Shown piece by piece: positions 8,956 through 17,281 of a stretch of DNA of 64,000 nt. This DNA is from Desulfobacula sp964408295 (lineage in GTDB: Bacteria; Desulfobacterota; Desulfobacteria; Desulfobacterales; Desulfobacteraceae). The position numbers were made by a program, and so were the translations under genes. A model generated the notes under the pieces. The model worked only from the letters and a program-made list of their open reading frames with translations. It had not been told where the DNA came from and did not search any database. The DNA lies in NCBI GenBank assembly GCA_964408295.1, contig CAYOYY010000011.1, positions 9,405 to 73,404 of the forward strand, written 5' to 3'. Position 1 is the stretch's first letter. Each line of letters opens with the position of its first letter.

Positions 8956-9822
8956 TCATTCCATGGAATACAGGATACCTGAATATCCCACAAAACTTTC
9001 CGATTCTGTCTTGTCAAAACTTGTGGCATAGTCAAGCATAACTGCCCTGGATGCGCCAAGTTTTCTGCAGGCGGCAGCAGTTGCGGCAGCAGCTCCGGGG
9101 CAACACATGTTCTTATGTTTAAGGCCCTGGGATATAATGTTTTCATCATCCATTGCAAGCATTGCATCAATGGCTGCCCTGTCATTTTCGTTTTTTACCC
9201 ATTCCACTGCCTCTGTTCCGGTGCCGGCAGAAGTAAAACCAAAATCAGGCCCGTAATGGGTCATATCAGTGGATCCGATTATTCTGATATTTCGTGACAG
9301 CCTCTGAGCTTCTGATACAGCCATGGTTCCTGCAATGGGGGCAAAAAAGGAAGGAGCAATACCCACAACCACAATTTCTGCATTTGGAAAAAAATACCTG
9401 ATAAACGGGTATTGAAGTTCCAGGGTATTGTCTTCCGGAAATTTTGAAGCAGACCGGCTGCGAAGGCTGATGCCCTCGCATATTCTGTCCACAAGTTCAA
9501 CATCCACCTTGATTTCTCCCAAAGGAGTCTCAACTGCGCCCTCCACAAGGATAAAAGGTTCAGACTGAGGATGCATGTGTGCCCCGAACAGAATAATGGT
9601 GTCGACTTCTTCATCTGGTGTGCCTTCACAGGCAAGTGAGGCAATCACCCTGCACGCAATGGATCCTGAATAATACCATCCTGCGTGGGGGACTATCCCT
9701 CCCATGAACTTTCCTGACAAAGGGCCTGTGCTGTCCTTTAAAAATTGTCTGATACTGGATTCGCATTCCTTTGCCGTATCAGGATACCATGAGCCGGCAA
9801 AGGCCATTTTCTTTATTTCCAT
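8956..9822 (-). CDS. MEMO1 family protein (AmmeMemoRadiSam system protein B-like)
   Basis: A 288-residue member of the MEMO family, related in fold to non-haem-iron extradiol dioxygenases. Family blocks are AGSWYP near the start, GGIVPHAGWYYSG, LFGAHMHPQ and GSTDMTHYGPDF, with the metal-type histidines. The ATG at 9822 is chosen because AGGAGG lies seven bases upstream; reading further upstream would add 16 unsupported residues. The usual AmmeMemoRadiSam partners (AMMECR1 and radical SAM genes) are not in the window. Instead the gene follows hypB by 28 bases. The biochemical function of bacterial MEMO proteins is unsettled. Confidence 0.88.
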   Translation of the reverse strand: MEIKKMAFAGSWYPDTAKECESSIRQFLKDSTGPLSGKFMGGIVPHAGWYYSGSIACRVIASLACEGTPDEEVDTIILFGAHMHPQSEPFILVEGAVETPLGEIKVDVELVDRICEGISLRSRSASKFPEDNTLELQYPFIRYFFPNAEIVVVGIAPSFFAPIAGTMAVSEAQRLSRNIRIIGSTDMTHYGPDFGFTSAGTGTEAVEWVKNENDRAAIDAMLAMDDENIISQGLKHKNMCCPGAAAATAAACRKLGASRAVMLDYATSFDKTESESFVGYSGILYSME

Positions 9823-9850
9823 GACCTGCCTCCTGTTTTTTTTTATGGAA

Positions 9851-10519
9851 TCATCTGCCTGTTTTTTCAAACACCTTGAGCTTGAGCCAGTCTATCCATG
9901 GCTCAAACCCATCTCCTGTCATGGCTGACATCTCAAACACCGGCATATGAGGATGCACTTTTTTCATGTTCTCAACAGCAAGGCGTGCATCAAAGTCAAG
10001 ATAGGGCAGAAGGTCTGTCTTGTTTAAAATTGCGACATCAGCCACCTGAAACATGAGAGGATACTTAAGGGGCTTGTCTTCCCCCTCTGTCACGCTCAAT
10101 ACCACTGCTCTTGCATCTTCTCCGATGTCAAACTCGGCAGGACAAACAAGATTGCCTATGTTTTCAACTATTAAAAGATCAAGTTCATCACATCCCAGGG
10201 GTTTGGCAAAATCAAAAATCAGGTTGGCTGCAAGATGACAGTCACCCCCGAACTGGTCCGTATTGATCTGGCTCACTTTTGCACCTGTTACCTCAAGCCT
10301 TTCGGCATCGTTGGTCGTGCACACATCACCCACAAGTACGCCAACCCTGATACCGGGCATAAGCTGTGACAATGTTCTGCAAAGTGTCTGGGTCTTTCCT
10401 GATCCAGGCGAAGACATCATGTTAAGGACAAATACATTATTGTCCCTGAAAAACCTGCGGTTAATGTCAGCCTGGGTTTCATTCGCCTCAAGAACTCTTT
10501 TCTGAATATTGATTTCCAT
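9851..10519 (-). CDS. hypB: Hydrogenase nickel incorporation GTPase HypB
   Basis: HypB is the SIMIBI-class GTPase that, with HypA, delivers nickel to NiFe-hydrogenase large subunits. The Walker A motif SSPGSGKT, the G-domain metal site around GGDCHLAAN, ENIGNLVCPA and the NKTDLL guanine-specificity motif are all present. The histidine-rich nickel-storage N-terminus of some HypBs is absent. It is translated just after hypA. No hydrogenase structural genes are in view, so the substrate enzyme lies elsewhere. Confidence 0.97.
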   Translation of the reverse strand: MEINIQKRVLEANETQADINRRFFRDNNVFVLNMMSSPGSGKTQTLCRTLSQLMPGIRVGVLVGDVCTTNDAERLEVTGAKVSQINTDQFGGDCHLAANLIFDFAKPLGCDELDLLIVENIGNLVCPAEFDIGEDARAVVLSVTEGEDKPLKYPLMFQVADVAILNKTDLLPYLDFDARLAVENMKKVHPHMPVFEMSAMTGDGFEPWIDWLKLKVFEKTGR

Positions 10520-10558
10520 TATTCTGTTCCGCTTTTCTGAAAGGTTATAATTTATGAA

Positions 10559-10906
10559 CTATTCTGCAAGTTCAATGGATGTTATTTCAATTTCCCTGCC
10601 TGTAAGCATTTCAACCTGCCCGTCCTCACACGCGGGGCAGGTAAAGACAGGGCCTTTGACCTCCCACCTGTTACCGCATGATTTGCAGTGCATTGTAACA
10701 GGTATGAAATCTATTTCAAGACTGGCATTCTCAAGGGGAGTATCCTTTGTAATAATTTCAAAGCAGAAGGTCAGGCTGTGCTCAACCACTGCGGCAAGAC
10801 GCCCTATTTTAAGATTCACCTTTTCAACCAGGGGATTTTCAATATCTTCCGGAATCGAATCCATGGCTATCTGAACAAGCTGCTGTGCAATTCCCATTTC
10901 ATGCAT
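10559..10906 (-). CDS. hypA: Hydrogenase maturation nickel chaperone HypA
   Basis: HypA binds nickel through the N-terminal MHE motif and zinc through two CxxC pairs. The ATG at 10906 gives MHEMGIAQQL directly, and AAGGA lies at proper spacing before it, so the longer upstream reading is rejected. The zinc motif is CKSCG ... CPAC. At 115 residues it has the standard length. It sits 39 bases upstream of hypB and 34 bases downstream of tgt. Confidence 0.96.
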   Translation of the reverse strand: MHEMGIAQQLVQIAMDSIPEDIENPLVEKVNLKIGRLAAVVEHSLTFCFEIITKDTPLENASLEIDFIPVTMHCKSCGNRWEVKGPVFTCPACEDGQVEMLTGREIEITSIELAE

Positions 10907-10940
10907 TATTTTTTCCTTATCTGAACTTACAAAAAAATTA

Positions 10941-12059
10941 TCAATTACTTCGCTTTGAATAAAACTGGTTTTTAAACTCAACAAATCTGTCTTCTCTGAC
11001 TGATTCTCTTATTTTCTTCATCAGGTCAAGATAATAATAAATATTGTGAATTGTATTAAGACGATAGGCAAGAAGTTCCCTTGATTTATAAAGGTGCCTA
11101 AGATACGCCCTTGAATAGTTGCGGCAGGTATGGCACCCGCATTCAGGATCAACAGGGCTTTTGTCAAACCTGAATTTTGCATTGGAGATGTTAAGTGTGC
11201 CCCGGCTTGTAAAAAGCTGTCCGTTTCTGGCATTTCTTGACGGCATGACACAGTCGAACATATCACATCCCATGCCGACAAGCTCCACAAGGTCTTCAGG
11301 TGTTCCAACGCCCATGATATATCTGGGCCTGTCAGCAGGCAGAAGGGGCAGGGTGTGTTCTGCCATTTCATACATGAGTTCCTTGGGCTCTCCCACGCTC
11401 AGTCCGCCTATGGCAAACCCGGGAAAATCAATGTCTGTAATCTGTTGTGCTGAAACAGAACGCAGTTCCCTGTCCATTCCACCCTGTACTATTCCGAACA
11501 GATTGTTTTTTCCCCCTTTTTCCTGCCAGTGATCAAACCCTCTTTTTGCCCACATGGCGGTTTTTTCAAGGGCCTTTACAACCTGAGAGCGTTCAGCAGG
11601 ATATCCAATGCACCAGTCAAGGGACATCATGATATCTGAACCTAAAATCATCTGGATATCAACTGCCTTTTCAGGTGAAAAAACATGGCGGGACCCGTCA
11701 ATATGAGACTGGAATGCAACACCTTCATCAGTGAATTTTGCAAGCTTTGCAAGTGAAAAGAACTGGAATCCGCCTGAATCTGTCAGCATGGGCCTGTGCC
11801 AGTTTATAAATTCATGCAGCCCGTTCATATGCTGGATAACCTCACAGCCAGGCCTTAAATAAAGATGATATGTATTGCCCAGTATTATCTGTGCTCCACA
11901 ATGTTCAAGATCTTCTGTGCTGACGGCTTTAACCGAGCCCAAAGTGCCCACGGGCATGAAAATCGGAGTTTCTATCATGCCGTGCAAAGTCTTTATCATA
12001 CCAAGCCTTGCCCTGGAATTTGACAGCCCGCCCTGCTTTATAAGTTTGAATTCAAGCAT
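10941..12059 (-). CDS. tgt: tRNA-guanine transglycosylase
   Basis: Tgt exchanges guanine-34 for preQ1 in Asp, Asn, His and Tyr tRNAs. The catalytic aspartate of MLTDSGGFQFFSL and the nucleophile region MFDCVMPSRNARNG are intact, as is the zinc site CGCHTC. The 372-residue length is normal. The segment usually written FDEC reads SLDWCIGYPAER, with Trp in place of the common Glu. It is next to queA, the following enzyme of queuosine synthesis. Confidence 0.97.
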   Translation of the reverse strand: MLEFKLIKQGGLSNSRARLGMIKTLHGMIETPIFMPVGTLGSVKAVSTEDLEHCGAQIILGNTYHLYLRPGCEVIQHMNGLHEFINWHRPMLTDSGGFQFFSLAKLAKFTDEGVAFQSHIDGSRHVFSPEKAVDIQMILGSDIMMSLDWCIGYPAERSQVVKALEKTAMWAKRGFDHWQEKGGKNNLFGIVQGGMDRELRSVSAQQITDIDFPGFAIGGLSVGEPKELMYEMAEHTLPLLPADRPRYIMGVGTPEDLVELVGMGCDMFDCVMPSRNARNGQLFTSRGTLNISNAKFRFDKSPVDPECGCHTCRNYSRAYLRHLYKSRELLAYRLNTIHNIYYYLDLMKKIRESVREDRFVEFKNQFYSKRSN

Positions 12060-12062
12060 AAT

Positions 12063-13127
12063 CTATTCAATCAGCATGGCATCACCATAGCTGAAAAACC
12101 TGTAGCCTTTATCTTTGGCATGTTCATAAACATCCAGCATTTTTTCTCTGGTATAAAACGCTGAAACAAGCATTAAAAGAGTGGATTCAGGCAGATGAAA
12201 ATTCGTGATCATGGCATCCACACATTTAAATCTGTATCCAGGATAAATAAAAAGATCGCACATGCCGGATCCAGGAGCAACCATGCCGTTTTCATCGCTT
12301 GCAAACTCAAGGGTTCTCACACTTGTTGTGCCCACAGCCACAATCCGTCCGCCCCTGCGTTTTACAGAATTTATCCTGTCTGCCTGGTCAGGTGACAATA
12401 CAAAATATTCTGAATGAATCCTGTGTTCCCTGATATCATCAACCTTTACCGGCACAAAAGTACCATAGCCGACATGAAGGGTTATTGCCGCAAATTCAAT
12501 TCCTTTGCTTTTCAGATTATCCATCAGTTCCCCGGTAAAATGAAGCCCGGCAGTTGGAGCTGCCACAGCGCCTTCCTTTGCCGCATAAACTGTCTGATAG
12601 TCTGTTCTGTCACTGTCAGATGAGCTGTTATCTGTATTCCGTTTGATATACGGCGGCAAAGGCACCTGTCCGTATCTGTTCAGAAATTGCTCAAAGGAAT
12701 CTGCATTTAAAAATCTTATATCAAAAAAATTGTCCTTCACAGATTCCACAACAGCTTCAACATTGTCCGGCAGAAAAAGCCTTGCTCCTTTTTTGGGGGC
12801 TTTTGAGGCCCTGACAAGACAATCGCACCTGAAAAAACCGGTCTGTTCAAGATTCTTCATGCCTGCTGCATAATCAAGAATAAATATTTCGATCCTGCCG
12901 CCTGTTTCCTTATGGCCGAACAGTCTTGCAGGCACCACCTTTGTATCGTTGATTACAAGAAGGTCTCCTTTTTCAAGCAGGGCTGCAATATCCCTGAACA
13001 GGAAATGACCGAGCCTGCCGGATTTTCTGTCAACATGCAGAAGTTTTGCCATTTCACGGTCATGACATGGTGCCTGGGCAATTTTTTCAGGCGGCAGTTC
13101 ATATGAATAATCAGACAGGCAGAACAT
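12063..13127 (-). CDS. queA: S-adenosylmethionine:tRNA ribosyltransferase-isomerase
   Basis: QueA transfers the ribosyl group of S-adenosylmethionine to preQ1-tRNA to give epoxyqueuosine. The start SDYSYELPPEKIAQAP, the VPARLFGHKETGG block, the AAPTAGLHFT segment, HVGYGTFVPV and FHLPESTLLMLVSAF are family hallmarks. It lies immediately upstream of tgt with a three-base gap, and its start touches the end of the DUF2065 gene. It is part of the queuosine pair in one transcript. Confidence 0.97.
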   Translation of the reverse strand: MFCLSDYSYELPPEKIAQAPCHDREMAKLLHVDRKSGRLGHFLFRDIAALLEKGDLLVINDTKVVPARLFGHKETGGRIEIFILDYAAGMKNLEQTGFFRCDCLVRASKAPKKGARLFLPDNVEAVVESVKDNFFDIRFLNADSFEQFLNRYGQVPLPPYIKRNTDNSSSDSDRTDYQTVYAAKEGAVAAPTAGLHFTGELMDNLKSKGIEFAAITLHVGYGTFVPVKVDDIREHRIHSEYFVLSPDQADRINSVKRRGGRIVAVGTTSVRTLEFASDENGMVAPGSGMCDLFIYPGYRFKCVDAMITNFHLPESTLLMLVSAFYTREKMLDVYEHAKDKGYRFFSYGDAMLIE

Positions 13128-13318
13128 CAGCTTTTCCCCATTGCAGCATAAACAACCAAAAGCCCTGCCGCCATAAGTACAAACCCGGTTTTTCTCAGGC
13201 TTGAGTCATCAAGCTGTATCATCATCAAAACCATCTCCTTCATTTTTTCAGGGCACAGAAAATAGGGGATCCCCTCCACAATCATCACCATGCCAATGAC
13301 ACAAAAGAAAAATTTCAT
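13127..13318 (-). CDS. DUF2065 small membrane protein
   Basis: A 63-residue protein with two hydrophobic segments, one near the N-terminus (MKFFFCVIGMVMIVEGIPYF) and one at the C-terminus (TGFVLMAAGLLVVYAAMG). This is the DUF2065/YjeT pattern. It is probably an inner-membrane protein of unknown function. It is the first gene of the queA-tgt-hypA-hypB transcript, and its end touches the queA start. Confidence 0.82.
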   Translation of the reverse strand: MKFFFCVIGMVMIVEGIPYFLCPEKMKEMVLMMIQLDDSSLRKTGFVLMAAGLLVVYAAMGKS

Positions 13319-13348
13319 CTTCCCTGTTCTCCAAAAATTATGAGGATC

Positions 13349-13377
13349 AAATTATTACAAACACCACGGGTTTGCAA
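13349..13377 (-). promoter_or_regulatory. Probable promoter for the DUF2065-queA-tgt-hyp transcript
   Basis: On the minus strand TTGCAA (13377-13372) and TAATTT (13354-13349) are separated by 17 bases, about 30 bases before the DUF2065 start. It is divergent from the gatB promoter in the same AT-rich intergenic stretch. Confidence 0.4.
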
Positions 13378-13406
13378 ATCCTTTTTTAAACGGGTTTAAA
13401 AAACTA

Positions 13407-13435
13407 TTGCTAAAATAGTGCATCAAAGTTATAAA
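13407..13435 (+). promoter_or_regulatory. Sigma70-type promoter for gatB
   Basis: TTGCTA (13407-13412) and TATAAA (13430-13435) are separated by 17 bases, 54 bases upstream of the gatB ATG. It should drive gatB and the secreted protein gene behind it. Confidence 0.55.
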
Positions 13436-13489
13436 AAAAAGTTATTGCAAATTTTAGTCTAATCATAATTATTAAGGAAACCATTAACC

Positions 13490-14917
13490 ATGCAGTTTGA
13501 ACCGGTTATAGGCCTTGAAGTACATGCACAGTTAAAAACAGAAACCAAAATTTTCTGCACCTGTTCGACAAAATTCGGCAACAGTCCCAATGCCAATACA
13601 TGCCCTGTATGCACAGGAATGCCGGGGGTATTGCCTGTACTTAACAGACAGGCAGTAAGCTTTGCCATAAAAGCTGCCCTTGCAACCAATTGCACAATTA
13701 ATAAAGAAAGCAGGTTTGACAGAAAAAATTATTTTTATCCGGACCTTCCAAAGGGTTATCAGATATCCCAGTATGCAGCTCCCATTGCAGAACACGGATT
13801 CCTTGAAATTGAGGTACAGGGCGATGGCCCGAAAAAAATAGGCATCACAAGGATCCATATGGAGGAAGATGCAGGAAAACTCATCCACGATCCTGACAGG
13901 GGCATAAGCAAGGTTGACCTTAACAGGACAGGAGTTCCTCTGATAGAAATTGTAAGCGAACCTGATATAAGAAGTGCTGCACAGGCAGGAGCATATTTAA
14001 GAAAACTGCATGCTGTCTTAAAATATATTGATGTGTGCGACGGCAACATGGAAGAAGGAAGTTTCAGGTGTGACGCCAATATTTCCCTGCGCCCGGCAGG
14101 CGAAAAAGAGTTCGGCATAAGAACAGAACTTAAAAATCTCAACTCCTTTAAACATGTTGAAAAAGCAATTGCCTATGAAATCCAGCGCCAAACCTATGTA
14201 CTTGAAGAAGGAAAACAGGTAATACAGGAAACCAGGCTGTGGGACCCGTCAAAAAACAGGACTGTTTCAATGCGCGGCAAGGAAGATGCCCATGATTACA
14301 GATATTTTCCCGATCCTGATCTTGTGCCCCTGATTGTGGATGAAGAATGGATAAAACAGGTGGAAGCCCTCATGCCTGAGCTTCCCGATGAAAAACATGC
14401 CAGGTTCATGTCTGAATACAATCTTTCCGATTATGATGCAAAGGTGCTTACTTCCTCAATTGAGCTTGCCGATTTTTTTGAAAAAACTGCACACCATCTC
14501 AAGGACAAAAAACTTGCAGCCAACTGGATCATGACAGGCATGCTTGCAATGCTTAATGCAAAAGGAATATCAATTTCACAGTCACCTGTTTCAGCAGAAA
14601 AATTTGCAAGGCTTCTTAAATTGCTTGAAAATGGAAAAATCAATGCTGCAGGTGCAAAAACCGTATTTGAGCAGATGACAGAAACAGGAAAGGATGCCGA
14701 TGTCATTGTAAAGGAAAAAGGTCTTGAGCAGGTTACGGATTCGTCATGGCTTGAAGGAATCGTCATAAAGGTGATACAATCACATCCAGATGAAGCCCAG
14801 GCCTACAAAGCCGGAAAAACCAAGCTTTTCAGCTTTTTCATGGGACAGGTGATGAAAGAGACAAAAGGAAAGGCTGACCCTAAGATTGTAACATCCATTT
14901 TAAAATCACAACTTTAA
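13490..14917 (+). CDS. gatB: Aspartyl/glutamyl-tRNA amidotransferase subunit B
   Basis: GatB binds mischarged Glu-tRNA(Gln) or Asp-tRNA(Asn) and performs the kinase/amidation step with GatA and GatC. The start FEPVIGLEVHAQLKT, the zinc cysteines of CPVCTGMPG, FDRKNYFYPDLPKGYQISQ and DPSKNRTVSMRGKEDAHDYR are all typical. A C-terminal YqeY-like tail (about 400-475) is present. The gene is about 8.5 kb from gatC and gatA and on the other strand, so the complex is made from two transcripts. Confidence 0.97.
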   Translation: MQFEPVIGLEVHAQLKTETKIFCTCSTKFGNSPNANTCPVCTGMPGVLPVLNRQAVSFAIKAALATNCTINKESRFDRKNYFYPDLPKGYQISQYAAPIAEHGFLEIEVQGDGPKKIGITRIHMEEDAGKLIHDPDRGISKVDLNRTGVPLIEIVSEPDIRSAAQAGAYLRKLHAVLKYIDVCDGNMEEGSFRCDANISLRPAGEKEFGIRTELKNLNSFKHVEKAIAYEIQRQTYVLEEGKQVIQETRLWDPSKNRTVSMRGKEDAHDYRYFPDPDLVPLIVDEEWIKQVEALMPELPDEKHARFMSEYNLSDYDAKVLTSSIELADFFEKTAHHLKDKKLAANWIMTGMLAMLNAKGISISQSPVSAEKFARLLKLLENGKINAAGAKTVFEQMTETGKDADVIVKEKGLEQVTDSSWLEGIVIKVIQSHPDEAQAYKAGKTKLFSFFMGQVMKETKGKADPKIVTSILKSQL

Positions 14918-14928
14918 AAGGAAGAACT

Positions 14929-15579
14929 GTGTTGAAATACTATAAAGCATTAAAACTTGTTTCACTTACAACACTTGTAATCTGTACTGTTTTTTGCATA
15001 CCTCACCTGTATGCTTCCCAGAATGCAATTGACAAAAAACTTCAGACAATTGCAATACTGCCATTTGATATCAATGCTGAAAAAAATCTGGATTATATTG
15101 CCAGGGGAACCTGTAAAATGCTTTATTCAAGGCTGTCATGGAGAGGCCGGGTAGAGGTTGTGCCCCCTGCAAAAATCCGCAGCACACTGAAAAAGCTTAA
15201 AACCATTCCTGTTACGCAGAAAGTTTCAAAAACTGCCCTGCTTACAGGCAGTGATTTTGTGCTTACAGGAACCATTACTGAAATTGCAGGGTCATTCAGC
15301 ATTGATGTGAAAGTATATGACATGGCCAACAAACGCTACATGGCATTTTTTGAGCAGTCAAAAAAAACCGATGATCTGATCCCGAAAGTAAACCGCATCG
15401 CAGCTTCCATAAACAAAAAAATCTTTAACCGTTCCACATCAGACTGGGAAAAAATGGAACAGGAAAAAAAGGCTTATCTTAAAAAAATACAGCGTCAGAA
15501 CCCTGAATACATGATGCAGAGAAGATGGCATAACACAGAGAAATCTCCTGGATGGAAAATCTGGAAATACCTGTTCTAG
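14929..15579 (+). CDS. Secreted FlgO/TolB-N-like protein
   Basis: A 216-residue protein starting at GTG, with AAGGA upstream, and an N-terminal hydrophobic signal segment ending near ALYAS-type residues around position 27. The body (about 35-165) has the pattern IAILPFDINAEKN ... GSDFVLTGTITEI ... FFEQSKKTDDLIPKVN. This resembles FlgO/TolB N-terminal-type periplasmic domains. The same domain forms the N-terminus of the larger protein at 19714-21363, down to the shared FFEQS segment. It follows gatB by 11 bases. Function is not known; a periplasmic or outer-membrane-associated role is inferred. Confidence 0.72.
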   Translation: MLKYYKALKLVSLTTLVICTVFCIPHLYASQNAIDKKLQTIAILPFDINAEKNLDYIARGTCKMLYSRLSWRGRVEVVPPAKIRSTLKKLKTIPVTQKVSKTALLTGSDFVLTGTITEIAGSFSIDVKVYDMANKRYMAFFEQSKKTDDLIPKVNRIAASINKKIFNRSTSDWEKMEQEKKAYLKKIQRQNPEYMMQRRWHNTEKSPGWKIWKYLF

Positions 15580-15724
15580 CCATCAATGAGTTGTTCAAAA
15601 ACTTAATATCTGAGGGACTATAGTGACCCCCAAAAGCTGGATAAGGGAATCAAAATCAGCAGAGTTTTAACGGACAAACGCCTGCTGAAGTATATTATGG
15701 TAAAAATCAGTTGAGGCTGGTGGG

Positions 15725-15985
15725 ATGATGGGAACGGTTGCTGGAAAACCCAAAATATCGATCAAGCGAATGCAAAAAAGATGGGGCAGCCTTTCAGATA
15801 AAGGCACAGTAACCCTCAATACAGATTTGATCAGAGCACCTAAAGAGTGTATTTACTATGTTGTTATCCACGAGCTGTGTCATTTGAAATATCATAATCG
15901 TACCCCGGAGTTTTATAAGCTTCTATATTCTATCATCCCAGGTTGAGAAAAGATAAAGCATAAACTAGAACTCAGTATGGTGTGA
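15725..15985 (+). pseudogene. Decayed YgjP/DUF45-type zinc metallopeptidase, C-terminal part
   Basis: The readable frame keeps KPKISIKRMQKRWGSLS and HELCHLKYHN, the C-terminal core of the YgjP family with its zinc-binding HELCH site. The first ~150 residues expected for the family are missing; an in-frame stop lies 24 bases upstream of the first ATG. At 15944-15946 a TGA replaces the Trp codon of the usual MPDW segment. The same frame then continues with family-like residues (EKIKHKLE) to a second stop at 15985. Truncation plus a nonsense codon at a conserved Trp indicate a pseudogene. The RhuM gene starts 15 bases later, a neighbourhood often seen in restriction-modification loci. Confidence 0.7.
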
Positions 15986-16000
15986 ATATGAGGATAAAAC

Positions 16001-17041
16001 ATGAGACAGAGTAAGAACAAAGGGAAGCAACTGATTCGTAACAGCACCGCTGAATTTCTGATCTTCACAGGCCAGGCAGGAGAACAAAGTATCGAGGCCC
16101 GCTATGAGGATGAGACCATCTGGCTGTCCCAAAAGCTGATGGCTCAGCTTTTTGATGTGGATGTGCGGACAATTAGCGAACACTTGAAAAATATCTTTAA
16201 AAATGGTGAGTTACAGGAAGATTCAGTTATCCGGAAATTCCGGATAACTGCCACTGATGGCAAGAACTACAACACAAATTTCTACAACCTTGATGCCATC
16301 ATTTCAGTGGGATACCGGGTTAATTCAGTGCGTGCCACTCAGTTCCGCCAATGGGCGACTCAAGTTTTGCGGGAGTTTGCCATCAAGGGCTATGTGCTGG
16401 ACAGAAAGCGCATGGAAAACGGTGCCTTTCTTGGTGAAGATTATTTTGAACGCCTGCTGGAAGAGATCCGCGAGATCCGCCTCAGCGAACGGCGTTTTTA
16501 TCAGAAAATCACCGACATTTACGCCACCAGCATTGACTACAATAAGGACGCCCCGACTACCAAGGCGTTCTTTGCCAAGGTGCAGAATAAGCTACACTAC
16601 GCGATTCACGGGCAGACCGCAGCCGAACTGATAGCGAGTCGTGCGGATGCTTCGAAACCAAATATGGGGCTGAGTACCTGGGAAAAAGCTCCGGATGGAA
16701 AAATTCTGAAAACCGATGTCTCAATTGCCAAAAACTATCTGACCAAAGATGAGCTGGAATCATTGGGACGGATTGTCAACGCCTACCTGGATCTGGCTGA
16801 GGAACGTGCCAAGCGAAAAATTCCCATGACCATGGAAGACTGGGCCAACCGGCTGGATATGTTTCTGGAATTTGACGACCGTGAAATTCTGCGGGATGGT
16901 GGCAAGGTGACGGCAAAGCTGGCCAAGACCCATGCCGAAAGTGAGTTTGAAAAATACCGCATCGTGCAGGATCGTCTATTTGAGAGTGACTTCGATAGGG
17001 TGATCAAGCAGCTGAAAGAGAAAGATGATGACTCTGAATAG
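16001..17041 (+). CDS. rhuM: RhuM-family protein
   Basis: A 346-residue protein of the RhuM family, first named in a Salmonella pathogenicity island and common beside type I restriction and other defence loci. The N-terminal part (about 30-130) has the pattern DETIWLSQKLMAQLFDV and TISEHLKNIFKNGEL, a predicted DNA-binding or antirepressor-like fold, then YNLDAIISVGYRVNS and FRQWATQVLREFAIKGY. The middle carries FFAKVQNKLHYAIHGQTAAEL. The molecular function is not established. The gene appears intact, lies within a possible mobile segment and has a composition unlike its neighbours. Confidence 0.88.
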   Translation: MRQSKNKGKQLIRNSTAEFLIFTGQAGEQSIEARYEDETIWLSQKLMAQLFDVDVRTISEHLKNIFKNGELQEDSVIRKFRITATDGKNYNTNFYNLDAIISVGYRVNSVRATQFRQWATQVLREFAIKGYVLDRKRMENGAFLGEDYFERLLEEIREIRLSERRFYQKITDIYATSIDYNKDAPTTKAFFAKVQNKLHYAIHGQTAAELIASRADASKPNMGLSTWEKAPDGKILKTDVSIAKNYLTKDELESLGRIVNAYLDLAEERAKRKIPMTMEDWANRLDMFLEFDDREILRDGGKVTAKLAKTHAESEFEKYRIVQDRLFESDFDRVIKQLKEKDDDSE

Positions 17042-17190
17042 GGTCTTTGAGACTGTTGCTTTGGTATTTGGCAATAGCCAGGCAAAACAAGCCAAAGGAA
17101 TCCCAGGAAATGACGCTTAAATTGAATGAAAAACTGTCTTGACATTGGGGTACACTATACTTTTTGTAAATTGATATAAAACGCCCAAAT

Positions 17191-17241
17191 AAAAAAAAAG
17201 GAGGGCGGCAATGAACATTTTTCATCACCACCCCCTTTTTA
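17191..17241. terminator. Rho-independent terminator after porin A
   Basis: An imperfect inverted repeat pairs the purine-rich AAAAAGGAGGGCGG with CCACCCCCTTTTT across a central hairpin. On the minus strand it ends in a run of nine Ts, suitable for terminating the leftward porin gene that stops at 17282. In the plus direction it may also stop read-through from the RhuM gene. Confidence 0.65.
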
Positions 17242-17281
17242 AAATTCAGGCAGTACAAAGAATTATCTTTATATAATCAAA

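Larger units (their letters stand above)
15619..17159. mobile_element. Possible acquired segment bounded by IS3-like end sequences
   Basis: The left edge reads TATAGTGACCCCCAAAAGC (from 15619). The right edge, read on the minus strand from 17159, is TATAGTGTACCCCAATGTC. The two share TATAGTG and CCCCAA in inverted orientation and resemble terminal repeats of IS3-family elements. The short direct repeat CTATA (15618-15622 and 17155-17159) could be a target duplication. Inside are a decayed metallopeptidase gene and a RhuM gene, with no transposase. Base and codon use in the RhuM gene looks more GC-rich than its neighbours. The element call is inference. Confidence 0.35.

Noticed and set aside
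9823..9870. Longer N-terminus of the MEMO-family protein
   Set aside because: The AGGAGG site belongs to the ATG at 9822, and family members start near there.
10907..10984. 26-residue extension of HypA
   Set aside because: HypA must begin MHE for nickel binding, and that ATG has its own ribosome site.
15944..15946. Selenocysteine reading of the TGA in the metallopeptidase remnant
   Set aside because: The position is a Trp in the family, no SECIS-like hairpin was evident behind it, and the gene is truncated anyway.
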